Assembly: GCA_016800925.1 (NCBI GenBank)
Contig: JABCPU010000185.1
Location: 62,001-126,000 of the forward strand
Source of the DNA: Suillus spraguei
Lineage: Eukaryota; Basidiomycota; Agaricomycetes; Boletales; Suillaceae
DNA: 64,000 bases
Direction: 5' to 3'
The translations under genes were made by a program, and so were the position numbers. Below the pieces are notes generated by a model. It was given only the letters and a program-made list of their open reading frames with translations. It made no database searches and had not been told where the DNA came from. Below, piece by piece: positions 23,335 through 35,747 of this stretch; position 1 is the stretch's first letter; every line of letters begins with the position of its first letter.

Positions 23335-25380
23335 TACTATACGCACAGTCTACTCTACGCGTGCTCATCCATCACACAGACGATAAAGAATCGGTATCCG
23401 TTGTCACTACGATCGGTTGCTGTGGCTAAAGCGTGTCATTAAGTCTTCAGGGACAAAAGAATTAGCACCGACCTTCACAACTTCATCATCAGGATGTTTA
23501 AATACGTCCCTCCGGGATGCCCGGGGCTCTCCGTGTTGCGAGGCCCGGATGTGCAGTTCCGGACGGTAGACCCCCTGTCGGTTGTAGAATGAGTAAGGCC
23601 TGTTAGTGTCTGGGTTGACCTCCCCGTAGTGTCGTGCATTCAGGAGTGCGAGATACGAGTTGACATATACTTCAAACAGGACCACTGGTCAGTACGATTC
23701 TAGGAAAAGGGCTTTGGTTATACCTTTAGCCAATAAAAAGTCAACAGCGAGGAAGACGAAGTTGGTCGGCATCACTGCGAACTGCAGACCCTCAGAGAAG
23801 AGATAGACAACACATTATCTGGAAGCTCACTGTAATTATAGTTGCTATCGAACACACGCTGCATGAAATATAAGTCAAGATATGGGATAGTCTGGAAGGA
23901 GGAATACCTCGTTAGACAACCAGTATTAATAATGTAAGCCATGAGCTTTGTGATCAAGGAATCGAGGCTATGGATTTCACGTTAGTAGTATCTCAGACCC
24001 AGGTGATGAACGAGCCGCTCCTTACCTAGAGAATCCAGTACGGGAGGTAGCCAGGAGGTAGCATAGTGTTGATGCGATAACGACGTCGGCAAGAGTAATC
24101 GTGCCCAAAGATAGGTATATCGCCCACTCGAATTTAATCAAATCCGAGAATACATGACACTGATACCTACTCACTATCAGCATTACTCGTAGCTAGAGAG
24201 TACACAGTTTCACTCACGAAGTCCAGATAAAGACTGACGTCGAGTTGAAATGATGAGCCAAGAACAAGAGTGTCGTTTAAACAATTACCAATGCCAACAC
24301 CTGAAGGGATCTTCAAGATCGAATAACGAGTATTTCCAGCTAACTGACTTACCTAAGTGTAAAATTGTGAATATGCCCTGAGAACAAATGAACAGAATGA
24401 AAAGCTGCAGAACCCATATCAATTGTAAGCCTACCACTGTGATAGGGAGGATTCTTGATTTGCCCTTGCTAACTAGGTTAATTGCATCAGTTGTAGAAAT
24501 CCATCAATAGGAATCCACGTACGTATCCATATGCGATAAACGTAAAAGCTATGGTACAAGAATGCATTATGGGTTGTGCATCACATTCTGCACATCAAAC
24601 TTACAGATTTACCGAAAAGATAATCAAAAACTGTAGAGTACGTGACTGAGGTGCACCGCAGAGCTTGGCGAATGAAACTTACCTCGATAACTACCGAAAG
24701 CTGCATAAGTCCATCAATATCATGATACTACGGGGCTGCACGGAGGGCTAAGGTAAAAACTCACTTTAGAACTCCATACAATTTCTGTAAGCGCTTCGAA
24801 ATTTGCGTAGGCGATCACTAGATAATAATAGATGCAGTGGACAATCAAAGCCATGTGCAGAGCATCGAGTATCCTAAGGTTTCAGGGAAACCTGTAATGT
24901 CGACGCGCTCGATGATGGCAACTCGAAGGAATACATACCAGAGCCAGATGACCTGATATGGTGTTTAAACCAGAATTGATAGAAGGTAATATAAACGTAC
25001 AGCTAGCTTATAGAATGTCATCCCTGTGTCCTTATGCGTCTGAAAGTAGATGAAAGCTTGAACGTTGCTTAAACCAAATAGACTGTTCCGCAAAATAAGT
25101 CAGCATGACACAAAACGCAGTACAGTTTCGACTGCATAACGAGCGAATCGTTTACGAACACTGCTGCAATGATAACCCCAATAAAAAGTGCTCCGAAAGT
25201 GCTCCCGAGATCAGGTTGTTGTGAAGTGAGGTCCTGCGCCGAGGAAGACATTGTTAGCTATAATCTGCAAGGGGTTCAAACCTAGGTATTAAGTACAATG
25301 AGGTTGGTGCATTGCCACCTAGTGTAATAGTAACGGAGGCACAAGGTTCAAGCACTGATACAGTATCAGTTACATCAGGC
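23335..25380 (-). repeat. Right arm of the large inverted duplication
   Basis: Reverse-complement partner of 19740-21800, with the same gene, the same intron positions and shared flanks on both sides of the gene. Its upstream end fades out near 25380. Confidence 0.85.
23407..25251 (-). CDS. DUF6534-type seven-helix membrane protein, copy 2
   Basis: ATG 25251 gives MSSSAQDLTSQQPDLGSTFG then ALFIGVIIAAVFVNDSLV. The same exon series as copy 1 follows: FGLSNVQAFIYFQTHKDTG, ILDALHMALIVHCIYYYLV, CHVFSDLIKFEWAIYLSLGT, LDSLITKLMAYIINTGCLTR, FAVMPTNFVFLAVDFLLAK and VLFEVYVNSYLALLNARHYGE. It keeps a longer, probably ancestral C-terminus (DVFKHPDDEVVKVGANSFVP.. to the stop at 23407). All exons are open, so this copy looks intact. 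Role unknown; it should sit in a membrane. Tail-to-tail with copy 1. Confidence 0.83.
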
Positions 25381-26404
25381 CAGCATGACTCCAATTACGC
25401 CCTTGATTGCCCGTAACTTCCAAGTGCGTGACTAGTACTAAAAGGTCAATGAGGTCCCGAGCAGTCGCATTATAGTTTTGTGCCGCACTGCCAGCTGAGT
25501 TGCTGTTAGAAGAACATGAAACTTGGAATCTTTCTCACGGGAAGCAAATTTAATATTTTTGTCCAGCCCCAGTATGATGGGACGTGCTGGATTCCATACT
25601 GAAACAAATGATGAAACGTTGGAACTTCAAATCTACATCTTTAGCTGCTCATTGAGCACTCAGTTTGGGATAGTCCAGGGACTGGTTACGGCCTCAATTC
25701 TTTTTGGAAAAGATGTACTAGCCAAGGTATGTCACAATCCGAAGAACCAATTCGCCGTTCAGCAAGATAGAAATACGAGTTATCGAGTTAGATCAGTGAT
25801 CATGATCATGATCATATCGTTGATAACATTGAAAATCGTAGATTGAAAACATGACTATGCCAGTAGAAACTAGATATAATCTGTGTGCAGTTTCCACCAA
25901 TCTGCAAGCTGCATTACTGAGTCGTAAACGTTTGTAACACATCAAACTTCTTCCACTACTAAGCGAGAACTTACAGAAAGTTCTGTGTTATCGCGGCTCT
26001 TTCCGTTGCCGTGTCTTTCTCGTACACGGTGCACCACGACTTGTGCTTTTTATTGTATCAGCAGAGATAGGAAGAATATGATGATTTTATCGCCACGCCA
26101 GAGACAGGAGACAATGTGTTGGAGCGAACACAGCCTCCGCTGAGGACGGGATTTATCTGCATACCACCATTGGCTCGATGAAGGCAAATCTGCTCACTCC
26201 CTTGATCATCTTTTTGCAAATGATGTGCATCATTTTTTACAGCTTTTTTCGTTCTTTCTCTTCATCTATTTATGTAGGACAAGCTTCTGGATACCGCTTG
26301 CGCCATCATTTCAAGTAAAGTTTCCCAAAGCACGTTCTCAGTCAAACAGGAATATGGGTTTGATTTCTCTACTACGTACCAAGGACAGCACGCAGGGTAC
26401 TATG
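25381..26404. other. Intergenic, no supported gene
   Basis: About 1 kb between the inverted duplication and the Helitron remnant. Open frames at 25523-25846 and 26225-26413 show no family features. The part next to 26405 may be decayed Helitron sequence. Confidence 0.45.
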
Positions 26405-26999
26405 ATCCATTGATGAATTCAACGACAGAATTCTAGACGAATTACCCGGCGATTTTCGTCAGTATCACACAGACTTTGAGCGTACACGCTACTCACTAAA
26501 TCTTACTTTAGCTCAGACAGTCTGAAAGAAGCCGACCACACTTCATTGAACGCGCCAGGACACACACCCGACTACCTTCCAATGTTAACCCATCCTGGGG
26601 TGCCTCCTCCCCCTAGATCTGAAACAGAACTGCGTTTGCGCCATTCAATGAAACCTCTCCGTAGAAAAAGCCTTGGTTAGAAATACGCGTGTGCGCATAG
26701 TGACTCTGCATCGTCGCTTCATTGAAGTACAGCTCATGAATACATTCAAAACCCACTGCATTCCCCGCATCAACTTCGCGTTCCATCCAAACTGTTCATC
26801 GTGGACGGTAAATCGAAGACAGTTTCCCTTGCGACTTGCATATGCAATTACATTTAACGGCTGTCAAGGCTCGATTCTTGCCCGGACCGTACTCGACCTT
26901 CGAACGGATCTGTTTGCTCACAGTCAATTGTACATAGTTCTATTGAGAGTGAGAATGCGAAGAGACGCTGTTTGCACAGACGAACGAGACACAGGATAG
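26405..26999 (+). pseudogene. Helitron PIF1-like helicase, C-terminal remnant
   Basis: Pieces of the Helitron helicase C-terminus appear in order but in several frames: IDEFNDRILDELPGDFRQYH (about 26410), DSLKEADHTSLNAPGHTPDYLP (about 26519), then one open segment with VRNTRVRIVTLHRRFIEVQL, PRINFAFHPNCSSWTVNRRQ, FPLRLAYAITFNGCQGSIL, TVLDLRTDLFAHSQLYIVLLRV. The last parts correspond to the helicase V/VI region (family usual: FNKSQGQTL and ALSRV). Frameshifts, stops and changed motif residues (GCQGSI; LLRV in place of LSRV) show it is dead. No Rep domain or Helitron ends are seen nearby. Confidence 0.75.
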
Positions 27000-27456
27000 C
27001 GCGAACATCGTATTTCTTGAATTGCCATTGTAAATAGGAATACTATGCATCGTCATAAAACCGACCGAAGGCATGTCCTTGTATACATATATCACGCATC
27101 GTGCACCATACTTATGTCTTGCATTTGCCTACTCGCACGCGGTCCCGTGACTTGTCTATAATTAAAGTATTTAACGGACAAACCCCTTTCAAGCCTCTAG
27201 CAATAAGTTTTCTGACAAGATTCTCTTTACCATACCCCCTTTCAACTACCAATACTCTGAGCTCTCTTCCATCGTTCTCCAGTTTAGCACTCTCACTTGA
27301 ACATGCCGCCCAAAGCAAGTCTTGTTCGCTTGCAAACTTTTCCGTCTTCTTAACGCAGCCCTTCCTTCATCAGCGAAAACGCAATGCTCAAGCTCGTTCG
27401 AAGCGGACTGGTAGGCTCTAACTGTAATACTAGTAACTCGAGTCAGCTAAATTGAA
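27000..27456. other. Intergenic / possible 5' region of the PRiA4_ORF3-like gene
   Basis: Contains an ATG at 27303 (MPPKAS..) that could begin the next gene through one or two introns, but the frame runs into stops in every splice I tried. A C/T-rich zone at 27190-27300 could be promoter sequence. Confidence 0.4.
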
Positions 27457-28950
27457 ATGCAAGGTAAAGGCAAAGCCACAACAAGCATCCCAGTCAATGG
27501 TGGGCCCTCGTGCGTACTCTCTTCACCATGTTCACTTCTGGTAGTAATAAAGACTACAAGCAGGGTTGAACATGGCAGTTCTGTGGATAGTGCAGATGTG
27601 TGCAATCTTACCTTGGCTATTGAGCAGTTTCATTTACTACTCACTGTTCTGCAGGCAGCTCCACCTCAAAAGAAAGCTAGAGACGCTGGAACAACGCCAA
27701 CGCCAACGCCAATACCAACACCAATACCAAGAACGGAAACAACTACGGAGGATCGTGAAGATATAATGGATGCTTCGTGAGTCCTCCGACTCTTGCGCGC
27801 CGTGGAGAACTCACAGATCGTGGGTCAGTGATGAGCCCACCCCCCAAGTAGTCAAGAACTCAGAAACGACGAGACATTCTAAATCCTCTCGCCCAGATCC
27901 TTATACCACACTTCCTGCGAAGACTACTTCCTATATCCAGCTACGATTTCAGCTTATGAACTTCAAAAATGTTATCGCATCGTTCAACTCCCGGCCACGT
28001 TCACCTTCGCCAATCTACACACACTCATCCAGTACATGTTCGGCTGGAGCAACTCGCACTTGCATCGCGCAGAGGTTGTTTCGTATGTCGTCATGCATGA
28101 CCCGAACGGCGACCTGGCTGGCACTATGAAAAGATGGGGTCGGAAGCCACTGTTAGGGGAGTTTTGGGAGGCGAGGAGGAGGACTTCGGGAACAGGATAT
28201 CGTGGAAGTTTGAGAGGGACGACAACCCTATATATCATGTCGACTCATATGGCGTGCGCCCCGAAGGTTTTGGCGAGGACTACGCAAAGGCAATCAAGGA
28301 TTCCAAACTGAAGTTGGGTGAAATCTGGACCAGGGATTTTACGAATAATGCATCGCTCGGGGAGTCTCCAAACGATGAAATTGGCATTATCTACGAGTAT
28401 GACTTTGGGGGTAGGATCATTCATTCTTAGGATTACGTCAAAATCTGCTAACATCGAAACAGACACTTGGACGGTGCATATTTCATGCGATCCAAAGGAA
28501 TTGTTCTTCGACAGTAGAGTACCAATGAATGTTCCTGTCGTCAAACAAGCCCAAGGGGCGGTACGTGGTTCGATATCGCCTTTGTTCATTGTCCTCATTA
28601 ATTCTATCGCGCAACAGCCTCCCATCGAACATGCTCCAGAGTTTGTCCCCGGGGTAAGTTTTATTCTTGATCATATAAGGTCTTGGACCAGCTTGACAGA
28701 AACTTAGGAAGACGACCCCGACGATAAGACGGTCTCTGACCGTATTTTCGTACGGGAGAACTTCGAGCTCTATTGCCAGGGCAAGCTGATGTCTTGTGCT
28801 CGAAGGACTGAACTAGCTATCTATACACCAGAGGAGGAAGCGGAGCGTCAGAAGCGACTACAGCATCAGCGTGAGCACAGGATGGAGGTCGATTCTGATG
28901 AAGAGAACTATGACGACGATGACGACGACGATTCAGGTGAATGGTACTGA
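27457..28950 (+). CDS. PRiA4_ORF3-like domain protein with two apparent one-base deletions
   Basis: Family named after plasmid pRiA4b ORF3, frequent in mushroom genomes; biochemical role unknown. Probable start ATG 27457, with a basic, Pro/Thr-rich N-terminus (APPQKKARDAGTTPTP) that could be a nuclear signal. The domain starts at TSYIQLRFQLMNFK, then after a frame change CYRIVQLPATFTFANLHTLI, QYMFGWSNSHLHRAEVVSYV and MHDPNGDLAGTMKRWG, then after a second change NRISWKFERDDNPIYHVDSY, KLKLGEIWTRDFTNNASLG, EIGIIYEYDFGDTWTVHISC and FELYCQGKLMSCARRTELAI. It ends in an acidic tail and TGA 28948-28950. Both breaks sit in homopolymers (AAAAA near 27966; GGGG near 28136), where one extra base restores the frame. 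Either a young pseudogene or sequence error. Confidence 0.7.
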
Positions 28951-30074
28951 AGAGTTCTCCAGGGACCTCGACGAACCTCAATCATGTACCGGAATGAATC
29001 ACGATATTGATGCTTACGATAAAACAGATACTTAGCTTCATTTTTATGCCATAGTCCCATCTCAATGACACAGCCGGTGTACCCCTAGGGTTTTGCCCTC
29101 TTCAAGGGGTAGACTTTTGATTATTCAAGTCTGAAATTACTATAGATGCACCGCTGACTCAAATGATTTCTTTCCCTTTCACTCAATAACAACTTTGTTT
29201 TGAAGCAAGTTACGATGTTAGAGCAGAATAACCTTGTGAAGATAATATTGCCTTGTAGAACGCGATATGATCTTTGATATGTGGTGCTTTGGTTTTTAGA
29301 TCCGTATAGTACCTTGGATCATACCAGCCTGACCTGGTAGATACAGTCGCTTTGATTTACCGTGCGATATCTTTCAGTGTCATCATGAAACTGTACAAAA
29401 TAGTTCTTCAGGGGGACTCCGTCCAAGTAGGTTCAGTGCTCCGAGAAACTCGCTTTCCTGCTTGGCAGTGCTGAGCACTCGAAGTTCACCGCATATTAAC
29501 ATTGCATCAACAGCACCTTACCCTACTATATCTGAGGGAGCCGGCGAAGAGTGATTGATTAATTTACTCGCGGACTTGGGAGAAAAGTTAGAGGTAGTCG
29601 CCCTCCAGCACCAGGCTGGTCCATCCTCGGCAAGTATTTCATCCCTGTAAGTTATTTTGACCGTAATTTAACATTTAACGTTCAAGTATGGGCGCTGCAC
29701 AATTAAGCAGTGTTAGATATTGTTAGGGCTACTAGACCTGTCGATGCTTATCATTGATACTATCATATTAAGTACTCCCTCGCCGTGTCAAATGATAGCA
29801 GGCAAACTCACATGTCAGGCAGTTTAGCCTTATGCTTATCAGTATGCAAGACCCGCTTAGCTGCTGCACTGTGTAATAGCAAGATCAAAGTCGGAATTCG
29901 GTCATGGTGTTTGACTAGTACTATGCGGCTCGGCAAAACCCGGGTGTGCAAGGTGTCGGCTCACAGTTGGGGCGATAAATATTGGGTTGGTCAGACTCCT
30001 GCCTTAGTGTATATTTAGGATCACGCCAGCATAAAGCAACAACGCTCGAGTGACCCCCTTCGCGGGGAAGAGAT
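28951..30074. other. Intergenic, no supported gene
   Basis: About 1.1 kb without a recognisable coding region. Short frames near 29785 and 29921 have no domain. The right end must hold the promoter of the carrier gene. Confidence 0.5.
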
Positions 30075-31353
30075 ATGCAGACGCGAAAAGCAAAATGGAC
30101 CGCAAACAGCATGATCGGTGCGCTATATTACTATTGCATACAACTCCACTTCTGAACAATATTCGGCTTGCCGCATACAGCTGGTGCTGGAGGTGGTCTG
30201 GTTGCTAGCATTGCGACTTGTCCGCTCGACGTCGTCAAAACCAAGTTACAAGCTCAGCGTACAGTCCAAGGACAGCAGGGTTATCAAGGAGTTGTTGGTA
30301 TGTTCTCCGGCCCCTTCATCTCCGTTCTCATATCCCTTATCATCCCTGACACCACCCCAAAGACATCGTCAAAACAACCCTCAAACATGACGGTATACGC
30401 GGCATGTACCGTGGTCTTGGCCCTACAATCTTGGGATACCTTCCGACGATGGCCATCTACTTTGCCGTGTATGACGGGATTAAGACGCGCTTCGGAGAAC
30501 CTCCGCTGGGTCAGGTGCCGAAGCATGACCGAATATACCCTGCTGCACAACCTAAGGGCTACCAGCCCGCCATGCGCGACCACCCATGGACTCTCCACAT
30601 CCTTTCTGCGATGATAGCCGGTGCGGCGAGTACAACTTGTACCAACCCACTATGGGTCATCAAAACCCGTTTCATGGTATGAGTTTCATCTCAATACTAA
30701 TTACCTGCAACCCAATTCACGGACTCCCTGGCTCATGCATGCGATAGACACAATCAAGACGAGAAGTCAGATATCGACATACCTTTGATGCAGCCTTGGC
30801 AATATACCGCACAGAGGGCATTCGCGCGTTCTACCGTGGGCTCCTACCCAGCCTTTTAGGAATATTTCATGTAGCTGTCCAGTTTCCCCTATACGAAAAG
30901 CTCAAGATGTGGGCCCGTGAGTAGCAGTTACCTATTCTGCATCGCAATTTTGAAATAAACGTAGAGGGTGACTCTGATGTACCGCTACGGAGCGACACGA
31001 TATTGGTATGTTCTGGGATAGCGAAGATGGCTGCATCCGTTACGACGTATCCACATGAGGTTGTACGCACACGGCTACAGACGCTCCGATTACCAATAGC
31101 TGAGGATGCATCCTCGGACGGCATGGTCAAAACACATGCGCGCCGTGGAATCATTTACATAACGCGGAAGATCATTCAGAAAGAGGGCTGGACAGGGCTC
31201 TACAAAGGTCTTTCAGTCAACCTGTTCCGAACAGTGCCAAACAGTGCCGTGACACTTTTAACGTGCGTTAAAGACCGTAGTTCGACCTCACTCCTCGTTG
31301 ACATAATTGCCAGATATGAACTGCTTATGCGCCACCTCACGGCTCAAGAATGA
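30075..31353 (+). CDS. Mitochondrial carrier family protein (NAD+/folate-type, YIA6/SLC25A32-like)
   Basis: Six-helix inner-membrane carrier. ATG 30075 (MQTRKAKWTANSMI) is preceded in frame by a TGA. Exon 1 joins across 30119-30180 to AGAGGGLVASIATC. The three carrier signatures are CPLDVVKTKLQAQ (about 30220), NPLWVIKTRFM (about 30645) and YPHEVVRTRLQTLR (about 31045). Conserved even-helix blocks: GMYRGLGPTILGYLPTMAIY, AFYRGLLPSLLGIFHVAVQF, GLYKGLSVNLFRTVPNSAV. The Trp in the second signature (PLWV) and the LGYLPTMAIYF block are typical of the NAD+/FAD/folate branch. The last exon gives YELLMRHLTAQE and TGA 31351-31353. Several short introns. The exact substrate is inferred only. Confidence 0.88.
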
Positions 31354-32689
31354 AATATAATTGTACCCCTCACACAATTGTATATTGGCATTCACCTGCT
31401 TCAACCTAAGAGGAAGGTACTTTTTTGAATACGATGAGTTCAACACTGCATTTAGAAAGACCTTTTCATGTATAGATTTATAACCCAGTGTATAATATCT
31501 ATGTGGGCGCATTCCTTATCTCGCGTACCATTCGCCCTCCTTTGCCATGCTCCTACTGTTGCAGTAATACCTATGCTATAATTGACATCATAATTGGCTG
31601 GGGCTACATAGCCTTGTTTGTCGTCTTGCAATCTGAAGATGCGGCCAAGCCACTCTCGTTAATATCGTACTTTGCTAGCGGAGGGGTTGCGTATTCAAGG
31701 TACATAATAATAAAATAGATGATGCGTCCCTCTCCTCCTGCTAAGCGACGCACCCTTTGCCCGGTGTGTGCGTGCGAAGAGAAATAAACCAAACGTACAC
31801 AGCTTGCTGTTCCAACCGGGTATTTCCCGGAAAAAAAAACTTATACGGCAGCTGTATTCAATATTCAAACCATACCCCAATCCAGTCCAAATCAAGGAAA
31901 CGTCCATCTCCTTCCGTATAAGATCTAGGTTGGCCAGTACTTCTATGTACGCAACGTTTGCGATCGTTTCATCGTCATCATTATTAAAGGAGAATCTGCC
32001 TAGTCATATGGTAGCCCAGATGGCATATATGGTCAACAAGGTTTTGGCACGAGCAAAAAAAAAAAGGGAAACGAGGACTGTAAAGATGTATGAAAAAGCG
32101 TTCGGGGCGTGAAAAATCCAAGTGCGCGTCCGTCCTCGGGAGCGTCCGTCCCAGCTGGCATGATCCACATGCATGCCGAAATTTGGTTGTTGGAAGGAGT
32201 GTAAGCAGTTTGAAGATGACAGGGCATGTGATTCGTGGGCGGCATGCGGGCAGGGGTGGGAAGATGTGATCCGACAAGTATATGCAACCACAGCTGTGGG
32301 TGCAATATACGGATGCAAGGAGTGGCAAGACGGCGTCCGTGGGGAAGTACGGGTAAGTGCTGGGAGTAGGAGCAGGGTAGGGAGTAGGAGTCCGAGCGAA
32401 AAGTCTAGTGCAACTACCAGAATGACTGAGAATGACCGAGAACCACAATGACAGCGGATGTATGGTAAAAAGCCAGCATTGCAACGCAGGGAAAAGGTGC
32501 AGGTTGGAGTGGAAAAGCGGAGACAAGAGAAGTGGAGTTATGCGGATTAGAAGGGCAAGCAGAGGTGCAAACTACACGGCGACGAAGGTAGGACAACAAC
32601 GTGAGGACTGCGAAAGGTATCCGAAAAAATATACGACCAACGTTGAGAAATCGAAAGGGAAATAAAATAAAGTAAGCGCACAAGAAATC
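31354..32689. other. Intergenic: 3' regions of two convergent genes
   Basis: About 1.3 kb. A minus-strand frame of 180 codons (31984-32526) is Ser/Pro/His/Cys-rich without a domain and overlaps other long chance frames; I treat it as non-coding. It may be 3' UTR of the Ser/Ala-rich gene. No RNA gene or repeat is seen. Confidence 0.45.
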
Positions 32690-34148
32690 CTAGTGATCTT
32701 GCACTGTATCACCAGTCTCACTCAGAGTTTCCACTTTAACTCCCCGTGATGAACTGACGCTCCGTAGGTCTCGTCCTTCTTCTGCCAATTCACGACTCAT
32801 GATCGCATCATCCCTGTGGTCCTCCACCTCCTCAACAGGGGGCCCTGCAAAATCAGGTTTGCGCAATGCTTTCCTAAATGCATCTGCCATGATGGCTGCA
32901 TCGGCTCCTGAAAATGGACCGGTGTCTCCTGCAGAGTGGGCCCGTGAGATATCGGATGCACCATCCGGAGATATGATCGATGCAGGCCGATGATTTTCTG
33001 ATGATGTCCGGCCAGCCGCCACAGCCGCCAACCCAGGCCCCAATAACGGTACTTGAGGAGAGTTGGAGTTCTGGGCATTGGCCATCATCGGAGATGAGGA
33101 ACCGATGGACCCTCGATTTGAGAGCTGTTCATGTCTTCGCAGACGGCGCACGATCAACCAAATCAAGAGACCACTAGCTACGATGGCGAAAAATCCTAGT
33201 ATCACTATGACTGCTATTGCCCAATGAGGAAAAGGTGTATTTGAGCTGTTTTGCTGAACACTTCCCGATGGAGACGACGTTGCCCCAGATGCATGTAAGC
33301 TAGATGCCGACGCTAATGACAGAGCGGCAGCAGATGACGATGCGGCAGCAGCAGATGACGATGCGGCGGCGGCAGATGACGACGATTGCATGGACGAAAC
33401 AACAGCATCTGCATATGTAGTTTCTTCACAAGCATGTTAGTTGGGGCATGATAAGTTGCGCGACGCAAACATACGAATAGCCGTGAATGTTGGATTTGTG
33501 GTTTCAGAGCCATCCAGAGTATTCTGATTGCTCACTATCCAATAAAATGGGTACGAGAAGTTCTGCCCTGGCGTCCACGAATTGCCTTTGCTTCCGAACC
33601 AAGTATCATCCACTGGTGTATTGGCTTCACCGGCCGCATCAGTTGGATTTGTTTGCGAGAAATTGAGAATGGGGAGGTTTGTATCGGCATCAATCAGGTA
33701 TATATAGGCGACATTGAACTGTGTAAGTTGCGGTCGTCTACTGTTCCCTGTTATCGGTCAATTTCAATAGGGAAAATGAGACATGGAGGTGCTCACAGAC
33801 AAGGGGTGCCCACTGGTGCTGAATCACAAGATTACCTGCGTTTGGATAGCAAGTCACCTTACTATTATCAGCAAAATATTCACATTCAGTCTCGGCTCCC
33901 GCTAGCATAACAAAAACAAGACGTTAACGCAGGGTACGAGCGATGAGGGAGACGCGACTGCTCGCGTCCAGAACCTCGCATAACTACATTGTACACGCAC
34001 CAATCGCACTTTCATTCGAGATGATAGTTCCTTGTCTCCTTCCTAGCCAAGAAGGTCCCACGCCAGGTTGCTTCGATGACGAATATGATGACGATGGTGG
34101 AGCTGTCTGAGCTGGCCAAGGTGAATTCTGGGATGGGTTGGGAGACAT
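32690..34148 (-). CDS. Single-pass membrane protein with Ser/Ala-rich stalk, fungal family
   Basis: The last exon (33391-32690) codes for a Ser/Ala stalk (runs of SSSAAAA), then HWAIAVIVILGFFAIVASGLLIWLIV, a clear membrane helix, a basic stop-transfer (RRLRRHEQ) and a long Ser-rich cytosolic tail (RPASIISPDGASD..). Upstream exons give a soluble ectodomain: NESAIAGAETECEYFADNSK, VIQHQWAPLVFNVAYIYLID, NFSQTNPTDAAGEANTPVDD and NSWTPGQNFSYPFYWIVSNQ. The N-terminus is uncertain: the nearest ATG (34148, MSPNPSQNSPW) gives no signal peptide, so an earlier exon is likely. The layout (exposed domain, O-glycosylated stalk, one helix) resembles cell-wall sensors and related surface proteins of basidiomycetes. 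Confidence 0.65.
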
Positions 34149-35747
34149 TGCCGGAATTTGTTATCAAGAGAAGATATATTAGCCGATATTGAGTGAAAGC
34201 CTGAGGTAACAGTTCGCCTGTTTCTTCAAGAAGGGGGGAAGGAAGTACTGGTATGGCTGGGGGGAGGTAGGATATATTATTGGTTGCTTTACGACCTTGA
34301 ATCTCGGGGAATAGACCGATGAACAAGGAAGCGGGAATTGACGTCCTTGTCAGCGTCAAGCGCAGCGACGACGACTAGTTCGGCGACGGCAGCAGCGACG
34401 GGAACGGCGCAGGGAACGTCGAGCAGGGAGTGAACAGAGTGAGCACTAGGTTGCAAAAGGTGAGTGTCCTGGATTCTCAAAGACCCTGAATACTCCCGCT
34501 TACATAATTACCCCCTTCCCTTTGTTCGCGCGCGGCTCTACTTGTCCGCGCGTTTTGGGAAATCTGCCTTGCTTTATTCATAAAATCTGATTCCCTCGGT
34601 GTAGCTCCCATTTATCACACTGCCGCCATCTGCTATTTGGTTCATCAAGATGTCATCATTTCGTTTATGCGGAAGATTTGAAAGCTTGCCGTACTAGTAA
34701 CGGGATATGTCAAGCGCGCGCTGATATCATACGTTCATGGCAGGTGAGCATCATGATAGCGTCGGTCATTATGACCCATCACATGGAATAAATAAATGAG
34801 TATCCCGCAGTCTCCTGGGGACCAGCACAGCTCGTAGCTTGCAACACATATCATGCGACGTGGTTCACAGGTGGCCACGATTGGCTGCTAAAAGTATAAC
34901 ACGGCATGAAATTCCTCAGCTTACAGACACCATGATCGTGAAGTAAGTTCTGGTTCACATGGATTGATGGATTGATTTGAAGCACGGCAAAGTTTCATCA
35001 GAGTTACCACTCACTGCCATCCGATACCACCGGAGAAACCCCATCTTGCGGGTAACTGCAAGATAGAGATTTTCACGCCAAGTTTAAAGATGTTCGGATT
35101 ACCGATAACCCAGAGTTGTACAACCCAAATTTCGAACGAACCTAACATCGGAAAATCGATGCGGTTTGAGATTCGGCAAACCGCAAGAATTTGTCCTCAA
35201 CAGTAACTCCGCAAAAATGTCGTAGAAGAAGTCGAGAATGACAGTGACCTGGTCCCTGTTTTCCATTTGCATCCACGGAAGCGAATATTGACCCCAGAAC
35301 TCGAAGAATAGACTGACAGTGTTTGATAAGCTTGGTCATGATCATACGACTATCAGTGAAACGTTAGAACAGTCTGGCTAGCAACGATAAGGGGAGCCTA
35401 GAAGCATGGGAGGACTCGAACGAGAGGGGAAAATTACAGCAGGTTGACGTCCTAATGTAGATATGAATATCCAGTGGAACTGGAAAATTACATAATATTT
35501 AATCATTTAACATGAAGAATGCGAACAGAAGTGACTAGTGTACCGACTGAGTTCTTGTGATAGGCAATCAACCGGTCAAACAGGATCAACGTTAACTGTT
35601 GTCGCAAGACGAAGGCTTCACGTGCACCAAGGCGAGCATGTCATAGGAGAAGGCATTCACCAGATTATCCGCCGCAGTGCCAGCATCAGAGTCGACGTTC
35701 AACAGCCAGCTGGTCGCTAGCTTTGCAGATTTATTACTTTGTGTAAC
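34149..35747. other. Intergenic: divergent promoter region
   Basis: About 1.6 kb between the minus-strand membrane protein and the plus-strand Pex8-like gene. A frame at 34289-34480 (-) with a hydrophobic Val/Ala stretch could be a signal-peptide exon of the former, but I cannot show the splice. A frame at 35142-35345 (-) has no known domain. No repeats seen. Confidence 0.45.

Noticed and set aside
31984..32526. 180-codon minus-strand frame as a secreted Cys-rich protein
   Set aside because: No signal peptide at a proper ATG, no domain, and it lies downstream of another minus-strand gene; more likely 3' UTR or chance.
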